Source: Rostratula benghalensis (lineage: Eukaryota > Chordata > Aves > Charadriiformes > Rostratulidae). Taken from it: 64,000 bases of DNA. Under the pieces are notes generated by a model that was not told the DNA's origin, did not search any database, and saw nothing but the letters and a program-made list of their open reading frames with translations. The DNA lies in assembly GCA_013399305.1 (NCBI GenBank), contig VXAI01000039.1, forward strand, positions 5,045,044-5,109,043, read 5' to 3'. This document shows, in pieces, positions 47,986 to 60,700 of this stretch (positions are counted from its first letter, which is position 1; each line of letters opens with the position of its first letter). The position numbers and the translations under genes are program-made.

Positions 47986-49563
47986 TGAGAGAATCTAATT
48001 TCTTGAAATGGATCAAGCCTGAATTAAACCTCCAAAAGTGCACTCTATAAGTTTTTTATCTAGCTCTATATGATATGCAAAATGTCACTTAAATGGTAGC
48101 CAGGGATATAATTTGTACTTCCCATAAAAAAACAGAAAGTAAGTTAAAGCTAAAGAGAGTGTATAGCACATTGAACATTCCAGTCATAATTCTTCCTCAC
48201 AATATCTCTACAAAATCCTTTTTTTACTGTAGTTTTGGTGTTTTTTTTTTTTATACTAGCATTGGACATTTCATGGTATCTCTGGGGTTGCTGGACTTCA
48301 TGGGATTGTGTATCTAGGAGCAACTTTGTACCACAAACTAGTTAAAGAATAGGGACAACACAGAGCATTATATTCAGAGATGATCTTCTGAGTGAAAATG
48401 TATGTGAAGGTATAGAGAAATGTTTATGTGGAGGAAAGCAATCAGCTCACCAGTACAGATTTACCCGGGTAGCCACTCCTCTTGATGAGAGCGTTGAGTA
48501 GCAAGATAACTGTTGCATAACATAACTACAGCTATGAATACATTAATGATAGATATGCACACATTATATGAAGACAAATCATAGAGAAAAGTCATCAATA
48601 TCTGACCTTGCCCTATGTAAATAAATGCTAGTTTGTCAATGGAATAACCTGCTATGGTCTTGGGCAATAACCTCAGCCTCTTCATGAAGCTGTGGAAGCA
48701 TAACTCCTCACAGATGCTTTCAGCCTCCTGTCGCACAGCAGTGTAATTTCAATTCTAGACAACCCAAGACACGAAATCTTTAACACTCCCTGTTCTTCCA
48801 CATTGCTGGAATGAGAAAGGTATTTGGCAACAACACAGAGATTATTGTCCTTTATGTATGCCAGAAACAGTGCGAACCATTTCTGAAGGAGACTGAGAAG
48901 ATACCTGTATCTTCTTCAGGTACTTCATGCAAGGTAAGCTATTGCTCAAAAGGTGAAATTACGCAAGTAAGAAAATATCCGTTCTACTGGAAATTATTAA
49001 GTCAAAACCAAACTTCATGTCATATTCAGAGTCAGTTTTCTGTGTTAACATCTGATTGAATAAGGTTACTGTGAGGTTTATTTCGATGCAGATATCCATA
49101 CAGTATTGCCACTGGTATGGTACTAGAGACAGGAGCACAAGGCCGACGGGTGATATAATTTTCAGAGTTATTAGCATTCCAGGAATTGAGAAAGAACAGA
49201 AAGTGACCCCAAATATGTTACAAAAAATAGGAAATATTAAAATTCAGGAAATTAGTTCAAAAAACGAACAACAGAAATAAGAACAAGAGACCAAGTACAG
49301 AGCAACGTGCTCAATTTCCTAATCCATTTTCAAAGCCTATTAAGGCCTATAAATCCTCAGTAGGAGAGACAGACAAACAAACATTTTAAAATTTAGTTAC
49401 ACTTGGTTAGAACTGTAGTATTCCACAAAATGGGTAAAACCAGAAATGTTGAAAGTTTTATCCTCATTATCTGAGTTGTAAAATGATAAGCATGAATGCA
49501 GTGTAACCACTAACCAATTTTAGGAAATTGAAGAGTTCTGGTTATATAGAGAAAAATGAGATT

Positions 49564-49585
49564 TTTTTTCTATATATAGAAAAAA
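49564..49585. repeat. 22-bp perfect palindrome
   Basis: T6-C-TATATATA-G-A6 equals its own reverse complement. Low complexity makes chance formation more likely than for a mixed-sequence palindrome, but it could extrude as a cruciform. Confidence 0.8.
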
Positions 49586-49800
49586 GCCACCATCATTGTT
49601 GGCTCAAATTGAGATTTGAAACTTCGCTGAGAAATTATTGTGAGATATGTTGATGAAGGGAACACGTGAGTGAAATTATATGCACACATATATATCAGAA
49701 AGACAAATAGTTCATTTTGATGTCCTTCTGTATGAAATGAACATTCAAATCACACTTTGAGTGAGCCTAGGCTATGTGTTCTGAGGTTCTCACAGCACAT

Positions 49801-50569
49801 TGCGGTGGCTTGACCCTGGCTGACAGCAAAAGACCTACCTGGCTGCTTGCTCACTCCCCATCCTCAGCAAGACAGTGGAGAAAAGAGAAAGAACAATGAG
49901 AATGCTAATGAAGTGGGATAAAGGGAGGGTGATTGCTTAGCAGTTAACATCACGATCAAAACAGACTCAACTTGGAAAAAAACCAACTTAATCTATTGCT
50001 AATTTAAATAAATATATAGTCAGTAATTTGGGTAAAGGGGAAAAAACCACAAATGTTAAAGTGTCACCTTTCCCCACCAGCTCCCCTTTACCATGTTCAA
50101 CATCACTCTGTCATTCTTGTCTCTTCTACCCCTGCCCCAAGTGGTGTAGTGCGTAAAGGGTTATGGTCAGTATGTGGCAGTTTCTCTCTATTGCTTCTTC
50201 CTCATCATGCTTCTCTGCTCCAGCATGGACCCTCCACAAAGCTGTAGGCCATATCTGCTCTGCCATGGAGTGTCTCCTCCTCCTCTGACATTGGCCTCCT
50301 CCTCCTCTGATATTGGTTCCCCCCCCCCGCTGCTGTTTCTCACACTTTTTCTTTCTTTCTCTGTCTGGTGTTTTATGCCTTTTAAAAATATGTTTTCATT
50401 GAGATGCCATAAGTTTGGCTGATGTGCTCAGCTGTGTGCAGTGGTGGGTCCATTGGAGCCCATTGAACCTGGCTGTGTGTGGCATGGGGCAGCCCCTGGC
50501 TGCCTCCCCCAGAGTGCACCACTGAACTGCTTCTGGATACCCCCTTGCCATCTGCGCCCAAAACAGACA
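49801..50569 (-). mobile_element. Solo LTR, same family as 12601-13428
   Basis: The left end TGCGGTGGCTTGACCCTGGC, the CTTAATCTATTGCTAATTTA segment and the right part (TTTAAAAATATGTTTTCATT, GGTGGGTCCATTGGAGCC) follow the order of the LTR at 12601-13428 and keep the part that copy lost to a CR1 tail. Sense is minus. It is more diverged, and carries an internal duplication of CCTCCTCCTCTGACATTGG near 50276-50317 plus a C10 run. Short open frames across it (50053-50712) are incidental. No internal retroviral genes adjoin it. Flanking bases show no obvious target-site duplication. Confidence 0.65.
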
Positions 50570-52785
50570 TGGGAAAAAGTTATGGAAAAACACTGAAAAC
50601 ATTTGGCTTCAGCCAATATTAGAGATAGAAAATTTTTTAAAATTTTAATGATATGGGAAATCCAGTTTTTTTCTGAATTATTTGTTTCTTTCTGGCATAC
50701 ATTGTAGAACACCTCTTGCTCTGCATTTAATGTGAAAGCTGAAACTGCAAACCCATGATAGCATTGGTTAAAAAATTAAATGCCACAATCCAGAATACAA
50801 CTGTATGACTAAGCCTTTGTTTTCAGAAAACATAATTTATTTTATTCCTTAGCACTGCTAATTGAAATTGCCATCTTCCTTCTCCCCACTGAAGTAATTT
50901 TGAAATCTAACACTGAATAAGAAGAGAGAGTATATCACCTCTGGAAAACTTAACCTTAAAGCTTCTAATTTTCAATAGCTCAGTTGGAATTAACCAATTT
51001 CTTTTATTGTTTAGTGCTCAGACCTTAACAGCTTTTAAAAATGCTGTTATAAACATCAGTTGTTTATAATCCTGTGGCTATAAGACACAATGTTATTTGC
51101 AGCTTGGCAGGTATTTCATCTCTGGTGACTGAGATAGATCATATATCTCTGCTTGAAAGCTCTTCAATAGTATTTTGTATTTCCTGTCATTAGCAGTTAT
51201 GCTGTAGGTCCAATCACATCCATTTTGGGACAGGAGTCTGTTTTTCTGGTTCACCTTTGCATCAGCTATTAGAAAAAATATTTTAGCGCATTAAGTATTA
51301 CGTGAAGATTAGTTATCACTGACCTCTGGCATGGTAGCAGGAGAAACAAGACTTTATGCTTGACCTTTTCCAACAGGAACTTCTAAATCCTAATGTTACA
51401 AAAATTATTTACTTACAGTTTTAAGGTAAGCAAATACAGAGTGTTCTGCTATAATGCTAAATGATTTGTTTTAAAAAGAAAGGAAAAAAAATAAAAACAT
51501 CTATCAGCTCCCCCCCTCCAAAAAAAAAAAAAAAGACACTTCACACAGAGGGCACAGAGGAAACCAATGTACAGAAAAGAAGCAATCAGAGAGGAAAGCT
51601 AATGCAGGAATGAAATAAGAATACTGTATCTCCTAGATATGATAAAGGCTTGACAAAGCAAATTAAACACCTTTACTAGACTAGCTTGCTCTCTAACTAA
51701 ATACAAAACTGTCAACAAGAAGAGAAAATGTCACCAAAGGTCATCAGCAGAATAATCACAAAATAAAATATAACGTTCCTTGAGACCTTGAGATAAAAGC
51801 TGCACAAACTCCATGCAACTCTTCCAATAAAGTTCTAAAAGAAGAAAAATGAAGGTGTAGGGAGAAAACCTCGATGCTAACAGACAGTCAAACAGAAAAC
51901 AGCCCTGTTGGGACAGAATGAAAAACAATTTTCTCACAAGTAACATCCAGGAACAGACTGACCTGAATGAATGACCTGTTACAGGAGTCTTCAAATTTAG
52001 ACAAAAAATATTTTTTTAATTGGAACACAAGGTAGTAAATTGTGTTATGAAAAATTAGTTCTGTCCATAAATACAGAAGGCATTTTGGGCTTAAGTACCT
52101 GGAGAGCATGAAACTTGCTTCCAATCTCTTTCACCCTCACTTTTTTTCAGACACCCGTCTTTTGTTCAGGGGTAAACACTCTTCATTACCACCTCCCGAC
52201 ATGTTTGTCCTTTGTATGAAGTCAAGACCTAGCAATATAAATTGTGAAACATCCATAATGTATTGACCTGTGAATAGTTTTGGACTTTAAATAAGTATAC
52301 TATGTATATACTGCATACAGTGGGGGCAGGGGGGGAAGATGTAGGTAAAGGGGGATTTTGGTAGAAGAGATGTACTACCTTGAAATAAATGGAGGATTTT
52401 TTTTCTACCAAAAAAGAAAGGAATCACCTCAGATAGGAGACATTAGGTCGAATGTAATTGCACAGGAAAAAAAAAAAAAAGGCAAGATAGCAAGCCTGTA
52501 GGCTTCCTGTCTACTGTGGCTTTAGTAGCAAGGTAGTAGCAGCTGCATCAACATCCAAAGAATACATTGTGTGGCTTTGCTGGCTTTGGATGCCAGCTGG
52601 GTTCTGAGGATATTTAAAAAAAAAAAAGAAGAAAGGAGAAAAGGAGAAGGAGGGAGAAAGAGAAAGTAGGAGTCAAGAAGTCTTGCCTCAATATAATGCT
52701 TGATGTAGGAAATATCTGTATTGCCCAACCAGTGATTACAGCAGGAGTAACTAACCTAAAATTTCATGACTGGTTGTACTGCATT
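50570..52785. other. Noncoding stretch with A- and purine-rich tracts
   Basis: Contains CCCCCCTCC followed by A15 at 51520-51534, A14 at 52467-52480 and the purine tract at 52616-52666. No gene or repeat family recognised. Confidence 0.45.
52616..52666 (+). repeat. Polypurine tract
   Basis: About 50 bases of A and G only (AAAGGAGAAGGAGGGAGAAA-like units). The mirror image in composition of the pyrimidine tract at 7612-7694. Confidence 0.8.
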
Positions 52786-52872
52786 TGTCTGGGATGGAGT
52801 TAATTTTCTTCTAGCAGCCCATATAGTTTTAGATTTTTCATAGCAGCCTTGTGGTTTTAGATTTGTGACTAG
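52786..52872 (+). mobile_element. 5' end fragment of an ERVL-like avian LTR
   Basis: TGTCTGGGATGGAGTTAATT, TTCTTCTAGCAGCCCATATA and TTTTAGATTT resemble the first ~80 bases of a widespread avian LTR family (starting TGTCCTGG, then GGGATAGAGTTAATTTTCTT as I recall). The remainder of the LTR is absent or unrecognisable. A 29-base unit starting TAGCAGCC is present twice (52812 and 52841). The element is a truncated, aged fragment. Confidence 0.5.
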
Positions 52873-54529
52873 ACTTGTGACGGTTTCAGCTCAATGTTTT
52901 AGCTATTTAGCTGAGACCTGCTCACCATGATATTCCATTCACTTGCAAGAGTGCATGTCTCCTACTCTCTCTCATATGAGCTACTGGATGCTGTAAAAGA
53001 GCTCTGATGCCCAATGTAGTAGTGCAAACTAAACAAAGCAAAACTGAGAAAACCATATATACATATATACACACAGAGAAAATCCTTTAAAATAAAAAAA
53101 AAACAAACAATCCCTTCAGCAAGGAATAATTTAGGAGGAAAGAAGCCCAAGCAATGCGTTAGGTTGTGCTTCAGTGCCTGGAAAAAAAACCCTAAACTTT
53201 CATTATGAATAATGAAATTACTAAATCTGGGAGAAGATTTATACCTGTGTACATCTGTTGTACATCTCTTCTACCTGTGAATCTTGCATAGAAACGAGTT
53301 ACTGCTGATCAGTGTTCTGATTTATGCACCTCACTTAAGAGATGTAACACTTAGGTGCCTCCCTTTCTCCCTCGTCATTTCCTCCTGATCACCCTGACAC
53401 TGGGTTTTTCTGATACCTGTTCTTAGACTTTCTCTCTATAAACCAAAGTGTTCAGACACATCAGGTGGAATTGTGAACCCCATGAGAAAATATCTACAAC
53501 CAACTCACCTACCAACCTAAACATAGTCACCTACCAATACCCTCTCCACAAACTCTATGTGTGTAACTTATTGATGAACAGCAGCATCAGGACAGAATGA
53601 GCAGGTGGTCTTCCCATTCATTTCCTCTGCCTTTGACTATGAAACAATCCAATCCTCAAAGATTTGTGCTCCGTTAATATAGTTCCACTGAATTCAAAAG
53701 CAGAATTTATGTTTGTGTTTATTCAGTATATAGTCCCTTCAGGCTTTTCATCCATGGACAGATGCAACCAAATAAAAGCATACAGAATCACAGAGGTCTT
53801 GCTCTCCATGGTGTTTTTCATTCCAGCTCTCCAAATTTTATTTTATTTCCATTTAAATTACCAAGTAAATTAAAGAGCGCTTTTAAGACTTGTTATTCAT
53901 GGTGAGATTAATGGGGACATTCAGCCTCAGACCAACAAAATATACACCTAGAATGAAGGAAAGTGTGAGTCCTGAGGATATTGCCCACTAGAAGGGAGGA
54001 ATGTTAGCTGGTGCTCCAGTAATTAATGGTTAAATTACCCTTGGGTAGTAAGTAGTAGGTAGCATAACTTTCCAATCTGGTAGCTTTTTATTTCATGTCT
54101 AATTGTAGCAGTGGGAGTTAGAATACAGGTTGAAGACATAATGAAATTACCATAGGGAGGAACAGACTAATGAACTGAAGTCCAGCAAAAGTTATAGCAA
54201 CATTGCTGTCATCTTGAAAATCTGTAAATAACAATTTTGAAAACCATTGAGGGCACTACACAATGGTTTTTATGTGCATATAAGCATAAAATGTGGATTG
54301 GGAGAATAATTGAGTTTACTATCTTGTCAAGTATGTACTTGGAAAAAAATCACTTGGTTATCATTTAATCTCCTTTACACACCTTTTTCATCTTATTTGC
54401 ATTTTTAATGCAAAAACTCACAGAATATATCTTTAATCATTGTGAATTGCTTTTTGTCAAATAGTACATATACAACTTTGTAAGCCTTTTAATTCTTCAG
54501 CAAAAAACTAAAAGGAAAGTATACCATAC
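52873..54529. other. Noncoding stretch
   Basis: No recognised element; sequence to about 52990 could be further decayed LTR. No gene supported. Confidence 0.45.
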
Positions 54530-54616
54530 AGCTGGACTCCATCTTAAAGGTCTTTTCCTCAATGATCTTAAAGGTCTTTTCCAACCTAAAAGATTCTGTG
54601 TTTTTATGATTATAGA
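54530..54616 (+). mobile_element. CR1 3' tail fragment with internal duplication
   Basis: ATGATCTTAAAGGTCTTTTC, CAACCTAAAAGATTCTGTG and TTTTTATGATTAT resemble a CR1 3' end in plus orientation. An 18-base word at 54541-54558 is repeated exactly at 54565-54582 (period 24), so part of the tail has been duplicated. Confidence 0.6.
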
Positions 54617-55089
54617 ATTCTTAAATCTTACTTTATTGAATAGTACATCTAAACCAGCTCCTTAACAAATTGGCCTGTTTTAAATCAAGTTATTTTCAGT
54701 TAATAAAATACAGAAGAGTGAATCCAGTTCTTTAGTAAGTGTAGCTGAAAGCTGATCTCTGTAGGTGTCTTTTCTTCAAGGTCTTTTAATATGATTTTTA
54801 GATTTTTGTTATATTTTGTTTAAGTTTGTGTTCTTTGGAAACATCATATGAATATCAAGTAAGGTCCTTTACTTGCTATAGAAGTTTGACAAAATACCAT
54901 TTGCCCTTCTAAAGGAGACTGCAGCCTTTACTTGCGATATAAGCTCAAATGTAGTTGATGTTACTCTACCTATATAATATCATCTTCTAAGGTACTGTGG
55001 GCTTTTTCATGTATTGTCACATTGGGTACATCTGCTATATCACTACCACTTAATATAAACAGTATTAGTTTCTACTTTACCCATAACTG
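54617..55089. other. AT-rich noncoding DNA
   Basis: Nothing recognised. Confidence 0.5.
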
Positions 55090-56790
55090 GTTATTCCCTA
55101 ACCTGTGAATCATTCCAATAGGATGCATTCTATTAAATGGTCAGCCGGTGCCATCAGCTCAGTCCTTATAATTTCAATTCTTCTTAATATCCTGGACTTC
55201 ATCATGAAGCTGAAACCTATTCTTGTCCTGTACACCGCTGTAATGCAGGAATAAATTATTTTCCCCTTGTTCTGCAGCATTTGACATAACTAAAACTTAT
55301 CCTAACAATCCATTCAATTTTGTCTTTAGGTTAAAAATCCATCCAGTCTTGTCTTCCTGTACTTCCTGGACCTCTGGCCATCTTCTCTAAGCTGTATCCA
55401 GTTAATTCCCATCTTTCTTGGAATGCAGTAACCAAGCCTGCTCTATTCATGATGTCTGTGCTTATGATAATCAGAGCAGGGTACAGATATTTAGCCTGTG
55501 ATGCCCTATAATGGCCATATCCTTTTCTGCAGATCTGCAGTTTCTTCCCATCCTGTCCCCTTTATCCGGTATATATTAGGCTGCTGTTGGCCAAGTTTAA
55601 ACTCTTGCACAAATTTCCGGTTTATCATCTGCACGTTCACCTGCAATTTAGATGTTACCCCCCTTACCTTAGTGCAGATTCACTAAGCATTCTGTGCCCC
55701 ACCATCCATGTCCTTAATGAAGTCCCTGAATACATCCTAACTCAGTATAGACTTCCATATGACCCCCCCAAACACCCTGAATTTCACAATGTTAACTGCT
55801 CTCTGGCTACAGTTATCCAACTCGTTTTGCAACTGCTCTGTAGCAATTAAAACAGATTCAGCTTCCTGGCTTTTTATGAGCATATATTATGACATTGAAA
55901 TACGTGTCCTGCTTCTGCAGAATGTTTGCATATCACAGTTTGCTCAGATATAAGCACAAGCTGGCTGTATAGTTTTTTTCCCATTAACACTACACTTAGT
56001 ACTTTTAAAAACATTAAATTTATGCTTTTCCATTCTCTTGGTGCCTAACTCCTCCTTGATGGTTTTCGCATAAAGAAAGATTCTATGAGCTTTCAGATGC
56101 TCCTTTAAATATCTCATGAAGAAATTTACCAACTTCCATAGTTTTGAACATAAGTAGTGTAGAAGTTATTCTATAAACATTTCCTTCCCCATTCTGGGCT
56201 GATACCTTACCACATTTTTGTTACTATTAATTAGTATTAGATAACTAAATTGTTTTAATGAAGACTGATGCAAAAAAGTGAAACATTTCTGCTTTCTCAC
56301 CATCACCTATCACTTAGCAATGTTTTTCCTCCTTTTTTGTAATTTAATTACAAAATTAACATTACACTTTCCCTGATCTTTTTCTAACTATGAATGCATT
56401 TAGTTGGCTTCTCGTATTACAGTATTTTACTTATCAACCAGTTATTATGGCTTTTTGCCAATAATTGGCATGACTAGATTGAGGCCATTTTCTCAAAAAG
56501 TTGTTAGTGGATGTAATGTGAAGATATTAAGAAATGGATAATCATAAATTTCTCTGGTAACTCATTGCAGTGGTGAGCCACACAAGACTTGTTTGGGAAT
56601 TTGCCTTTTATTTCCAGTTTCAGTTTTTCTGATTTAAGCCTCCAGTCATTAATCTTTTCTTTGGTACTTTTCCTTTGCTAGATTGACTGCGAGGCTTTTC
56701 TTTATATGAATGCACTTGAGCAATGATCAAGTCATCTTTCAGTGCACACGTTACCTCTCAGAACTCAGTCTGATTTCTCCTTGCAAAGGT
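55090..56790 (-). mobile_element. Cluster of very old CR1-type LINE relics
   Basis: Three patches resemble the reverse complement of ancient amniote CR1/L3-like consensus: 55590-55860 (CATCCATGTCCTTAATGAAG, then TTGAATACATCC-like wording), 56245-56400 (TGAAGACTGATGCAAAAAAG, followed by TTTCTGCTTTCTC), and 56540-56770 (GGGAATTTGCCTTTTATTTC, AATGATCAAGTCATC). All read in the same direction, but their order does not fit a single intact element, so two or more insertions or a rearranged one are likely. No open frame survives. The match is from memory of consensus phrasing, so the exact family is uncertain. Confidence 0.4.
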
Positions 56791-57160
56791 AAATATGCAT
56801 GATTACAATAATGTATGTATCCAACAATACATATGTAAACCTACCTGGTTTTATTCACTGTTTCCTAGGATAAGATTAATCCAGTTCTTTGATAGCTGTT
56901 AAGGAGGTCATCAAAGGTGGTGAAATGTGAGTGTAAATGATAAAAAACCAGCTGTATAAGATATGAGGTTGGGAGATAAGTGGTGCTAAAAATGTGAGAG
57001 GGAAAGCTAAGAAAGGAGTGAAGCAATGAGAGTTCCTGTGCTGGGACTAAATAAAGAGTGTAAAGATAATGTCCACCTTTTTCTGTGCCCTGCGCCCCTG
57101 CCTCACCCTTTCCATTTGGCATGGGGACAGCCTGAATTTGGGATTATGTAGGTAATACTT
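56791..57160. other. Noncoding DNA
   Basis: No recognised element. An 85-codon minus-strand open frame (56865-57122) has no domain support. Confidence 0.5.
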
Positions 57161-57768
57161 TGTCAAGGTTTAAGCTGTGTTAGCCACTAAACAACTGACT
57201 GAGTGACTTTTGGGTTGAAAAAAAAAAGCGAGAACAGTTTAAATATTAACAATAATAAGAAGAGATAATACTGATAAGAAAATAATGAAATCTAAAGATT
57301 TCTATCTAAAGATAGAAACAATATTGAGTTTCTAGGATGATGCTCATGTCACCAAAAGGAAAATTCCAGACTGGACTCATTGCAGATGGGAAGTGGATTC
57401 AGGAACACAAAGATCAGGATCAAAGGCAGAAGAACAGAGAGAGTCCTTGGATGTCAGCCATTGAAGAAAGAGGGCTGACCTTTGAGCCCTCAGCTTTGTA
57501 CTGAGCACAATGCAGATGGGATGGAATACAGTTTTGGGTCACCTGCCCTGTTTGCTTCTCCCCACAGGTGCAATGCCACTATGCTTTCTGCTTCTGACCC
57601 TCTGACAGGGTACATAACAAAGTGAGCTGACCTTGGCTGTTTTAGTAGTAAGTATAAGCAGGAGCCTCTCTGCATACCATCCCTTGGTATTAACTATAAA
57701 CATTAGACATTATCACTGCCAGAAGCAAACACTATTTGAAAAACATACCATTAATTTCAGAGAGTGCA
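57161..57768 (-). mobile_element. Solo LTR, ERVL-like avian family, minus strand
   Basis: Left end TGTCAAGGTTTAAGCTGTGT; then an A-rich segment with AACAATAATAAGAAG; GGGATGGAATACAGTTTTGG and GTCACCTGCCCTGTTTGC; and GGTATTAACTATAAACATT near the right. This order matches the reverse complement of a common avian ERVL-like LTR, so the LTR sense is minus and its left end here closes in CA when read in sense. The right boundary is approximate. No internal retroviral sequence adjoins it, hence a solo LTR. It is related in layout to, but distinct from, the LTRs at 12.6 and 49.8 kb. Confidence 0.6.
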
Positions 57769-60700
57769 GTCAGTTAGAAGAGACTTAACAGAAAAGAAAA
57801 ATTACTGAAAAGAAAATTGGTTTTAATCTACCTCAAGCCAGGACATACATATTAAAAAACATTTAGATTTCATTAACATCCCAAAGATTTACAAATGAAC
57901 TGTTTTCTTACTTTTGTTTAATTTTCAGAAGGTGAATGGCCCAGTCTGAACATTTTGTTTTGACACATAGCCCTGAAATATAAACTTCCTCAATTTCTGT
58001 ATTTGTGGTTTAATTAACAAATATATGGTAAGCAAACATGGAGGTATAGATGACAAGTATCTAAAATAACATAAACAAAGCCTGAAAGATAAATTCCTAC
58101 AACTGAAAAACATTATGACATAATGATTTTAAAGGGATTCCTTCAATCCCTTCCTAAAATATTCCTTGTCGTATATACATTTAGGCGTTGTGTAGTGTTC
58201 AGATGACAAAAACTTTGATCTCAAGCAAATTTACCAAAAATATGGTTCATGTTAAAAAACTAATGAAAATAACACTTGCCTTACTTTCCCTGCACCCCCC
58301 AACATCTTATTCGTTATCAATTTCACACTTTATGTCTGGTGCAGTGATAACTCAAGATATCCATATTTGAATAAACATTTAAAGTCACCTTAGTGGTAAT
58401 GCAAGCGGTCACATTGCAAAAATAGAGATAGAACTATGCAGGAGGGCCAGATTAGTAGCATAAAAGAGTTGCATCAGCCTCTCAGAGAGCTTTGTACTCC
58501 AGCGAACTACTAGGTTAATCAGAAACATGCAGCTGGCATTATTTTCATACTGATAGATCCTATTTGAATTTAAAGTCCTATTTAACCTGAGGTGGAAACT
58601 TATGTATGAGCACAAGAATGGAGTTCTCAAAGAGGTATAACTCTTCTTGTTCCACAAGCTAGCATTGCACTGAAAACAAGGGCATGGAACAGTCAAGCAC
58701 TTCAGTAATACTTATACTTTCAGTAGCCCTCAATTTCTGTTTTACTTTATTCTGTCATCAACCTCCTTCATACAATAAAACACATAATCAAAGCAAGGAG
58801 CTAAGATAAAAGTGAAAAAAGGCAGTAAAATATCCACTTTGTGTGGTTTTTTTTTCCTAACAAGCTTAGTCTTTGATCATTTCCTATTTGATCAAAGAGT
58901 GCTTTGATGCTTTTTGAAGAAGTACTGAATTATTGGAAAAAATGATATAGAATTTGATTCACATTTTCATCCAAAGAAAATAAGTGAAAGAGCTGGACTG
59001 GTAGTTTGCAGTAGATATGTATAAGGATGAGCAAATAATTGAAAAAAAACCCCAACACATAAATAAAAACGGAATATAATCTAGTTACAAACAAAAGTGG
59101 GAAAGCAAGCTAAATATACAGTATAGTTTTTCCAGAAAATGTGTCTCTAACTGCCAGTCAAACTGCAATATATATCTTCAGCTTTGAAGAAATTGTATAC
59201 TTATGAATATCAAAGTACAAAATGTATTGCAGATTGAGGCCCAAGCAATATTTACCCCAGCTGGAACAATTTCATTGTAAAGAATACTAGAAAGAAAGGA
59301 AGAAAAAGCAAGTATATTTTTAGCTTTCAGTGTTTGTAGAGTTTCATAGAGGGTGAGGTGGGGTTTTTTGTGGGTTCTTTATTTGTTTATTTATATGATG
59401 GCTGAGTGGAGATTGGTTGAAATGCCTTAGGTAAAGTTCAGACTTCTTTTCAAAGTCATAAAAATGAACATAAAGTCTGTAATTTGGAATTAAACTCACT
59501 TGCTCAAGTGAAATACTTCAGTTTCAATTTGGAGTGTGGATGGTGAAGGGTAGCCAAAAAATCAAGTCAAATTTCAAAGTTCACATTCGTTTGGCTTTTT
59601 CCCCCCCTTCTTTTCTTCAGTTATCTGTTTTTGACATCATAAATAATCCAGTGTTATGAAGCTCCAGAAAGAGTAGATAGAAAAGCCTGAAAATTGCATT
59701 TAGTTTATGAAGGAAAAGACTGCTGTTCATTACAATTATGACTTATATATTTTGACCAACACACCTTTGTTGTACAGCAATTATTTAATGAATACTTTGT
59801 ATAACTTGTAATTATTGATTTAATAGTGCAACAACTTTAGAAGGTAACAATTGATTATTCCTATTTTAGGGAGAATGGCCACAGTGCTAAAGCTAATTAT
59901 CCCAAAGAAACTTTCATGGTAATAACCGTTTAGATCTCTGTGATTTGATTGAAGTAGTCTTAGTAGAAGTTCTTGGTGTTCAGTCTTTTGAGTAAAATCT
60001 TTTTCTTCAAAATAGATTCCAAAATAACTTTTTTTTTAAGTACTATGGAGAGATGTGACTTCTTCATAAATTCAAGCTGATGTGTATTTTAAGTGCTAGG
60101 ATCAGATTTCTGTTAGAGAGCTTGTAAGGTTAATTTGATTCTTACAGTAAATACATCTAACAATGCATGGAGGGAAAAAATGAGATCTGTGCTAAATTAA
60201 AGCAAATTTGGGAAAGAAATTCCAGATAAACAATCGAAAACCAGACAACCAGTTCCTGGACCTGCAGAAGACTCGAACAACAGAAAGCAGAAGGAATACA
60301 CCTAGAGACAGACACCACATATTTGTGGGAAAGAGAAAATGAGCTGGATCACATGAAGTTGCCTCACTCCAGATCCACATCAACACATTAAAAAAACAAA
60401 ACAAAACAAAAAAAAGGTGTTGTAATATGTACTAATGCAAAGTGAAATGCTTTAAAATAAGAACTGCTGAAGATTTTAGAGAAAGGAAAACTGCAACTCT
60501 GAGAAGACTGAGAAGACTCTAGGAACTATAAAGTAAGTGAATGAAAAAAACCCATAATACTGGGCTGTAGCTAAAAGAGTTAATACCATTCTTACATGTT
60601 AAAAGTGAGTAGGAGTGAGACTATACTTGCTAGAGAGTGAAGTTTATTTTTATTTTGTAGTTTTCAAACACAAAAAACCAACCAGGCAGACAGACTCAAG

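Larger units (their letters stand above)
46043..49800. other. Noncoding stretch with two inverted repeats
   Basis: Holds the short inverted repeats at 47966-47985 and 49564-49585. The minus-strand open frame at 48461-48736 begins with coding-like sequence (EAESICEELCFHSFMKRLR) after a fair 3' splice site, but no good 5' splice site follows, so it is not called. A plus-strand frame at 48811-49059 contains GCAAG/GTAAGC but lacks an upstream acceptor. Confidence 0.4.

Noticed and set aside
48461..48736. Minus-strand frame starting with coding-like EAESICEELCFHSFMK
   Set aside because: The acceptor is fair but no acceptable 5' splice site follows the coding-like part, and the rest of the frame is hydrophobic noise.
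48811..49059. Plus-strand frame with GCAAG/GTAAGC donor
   Set aside because: No upstream acceptor with a pyrimidine tract in a compatible place; a lone donor is expected by chance.
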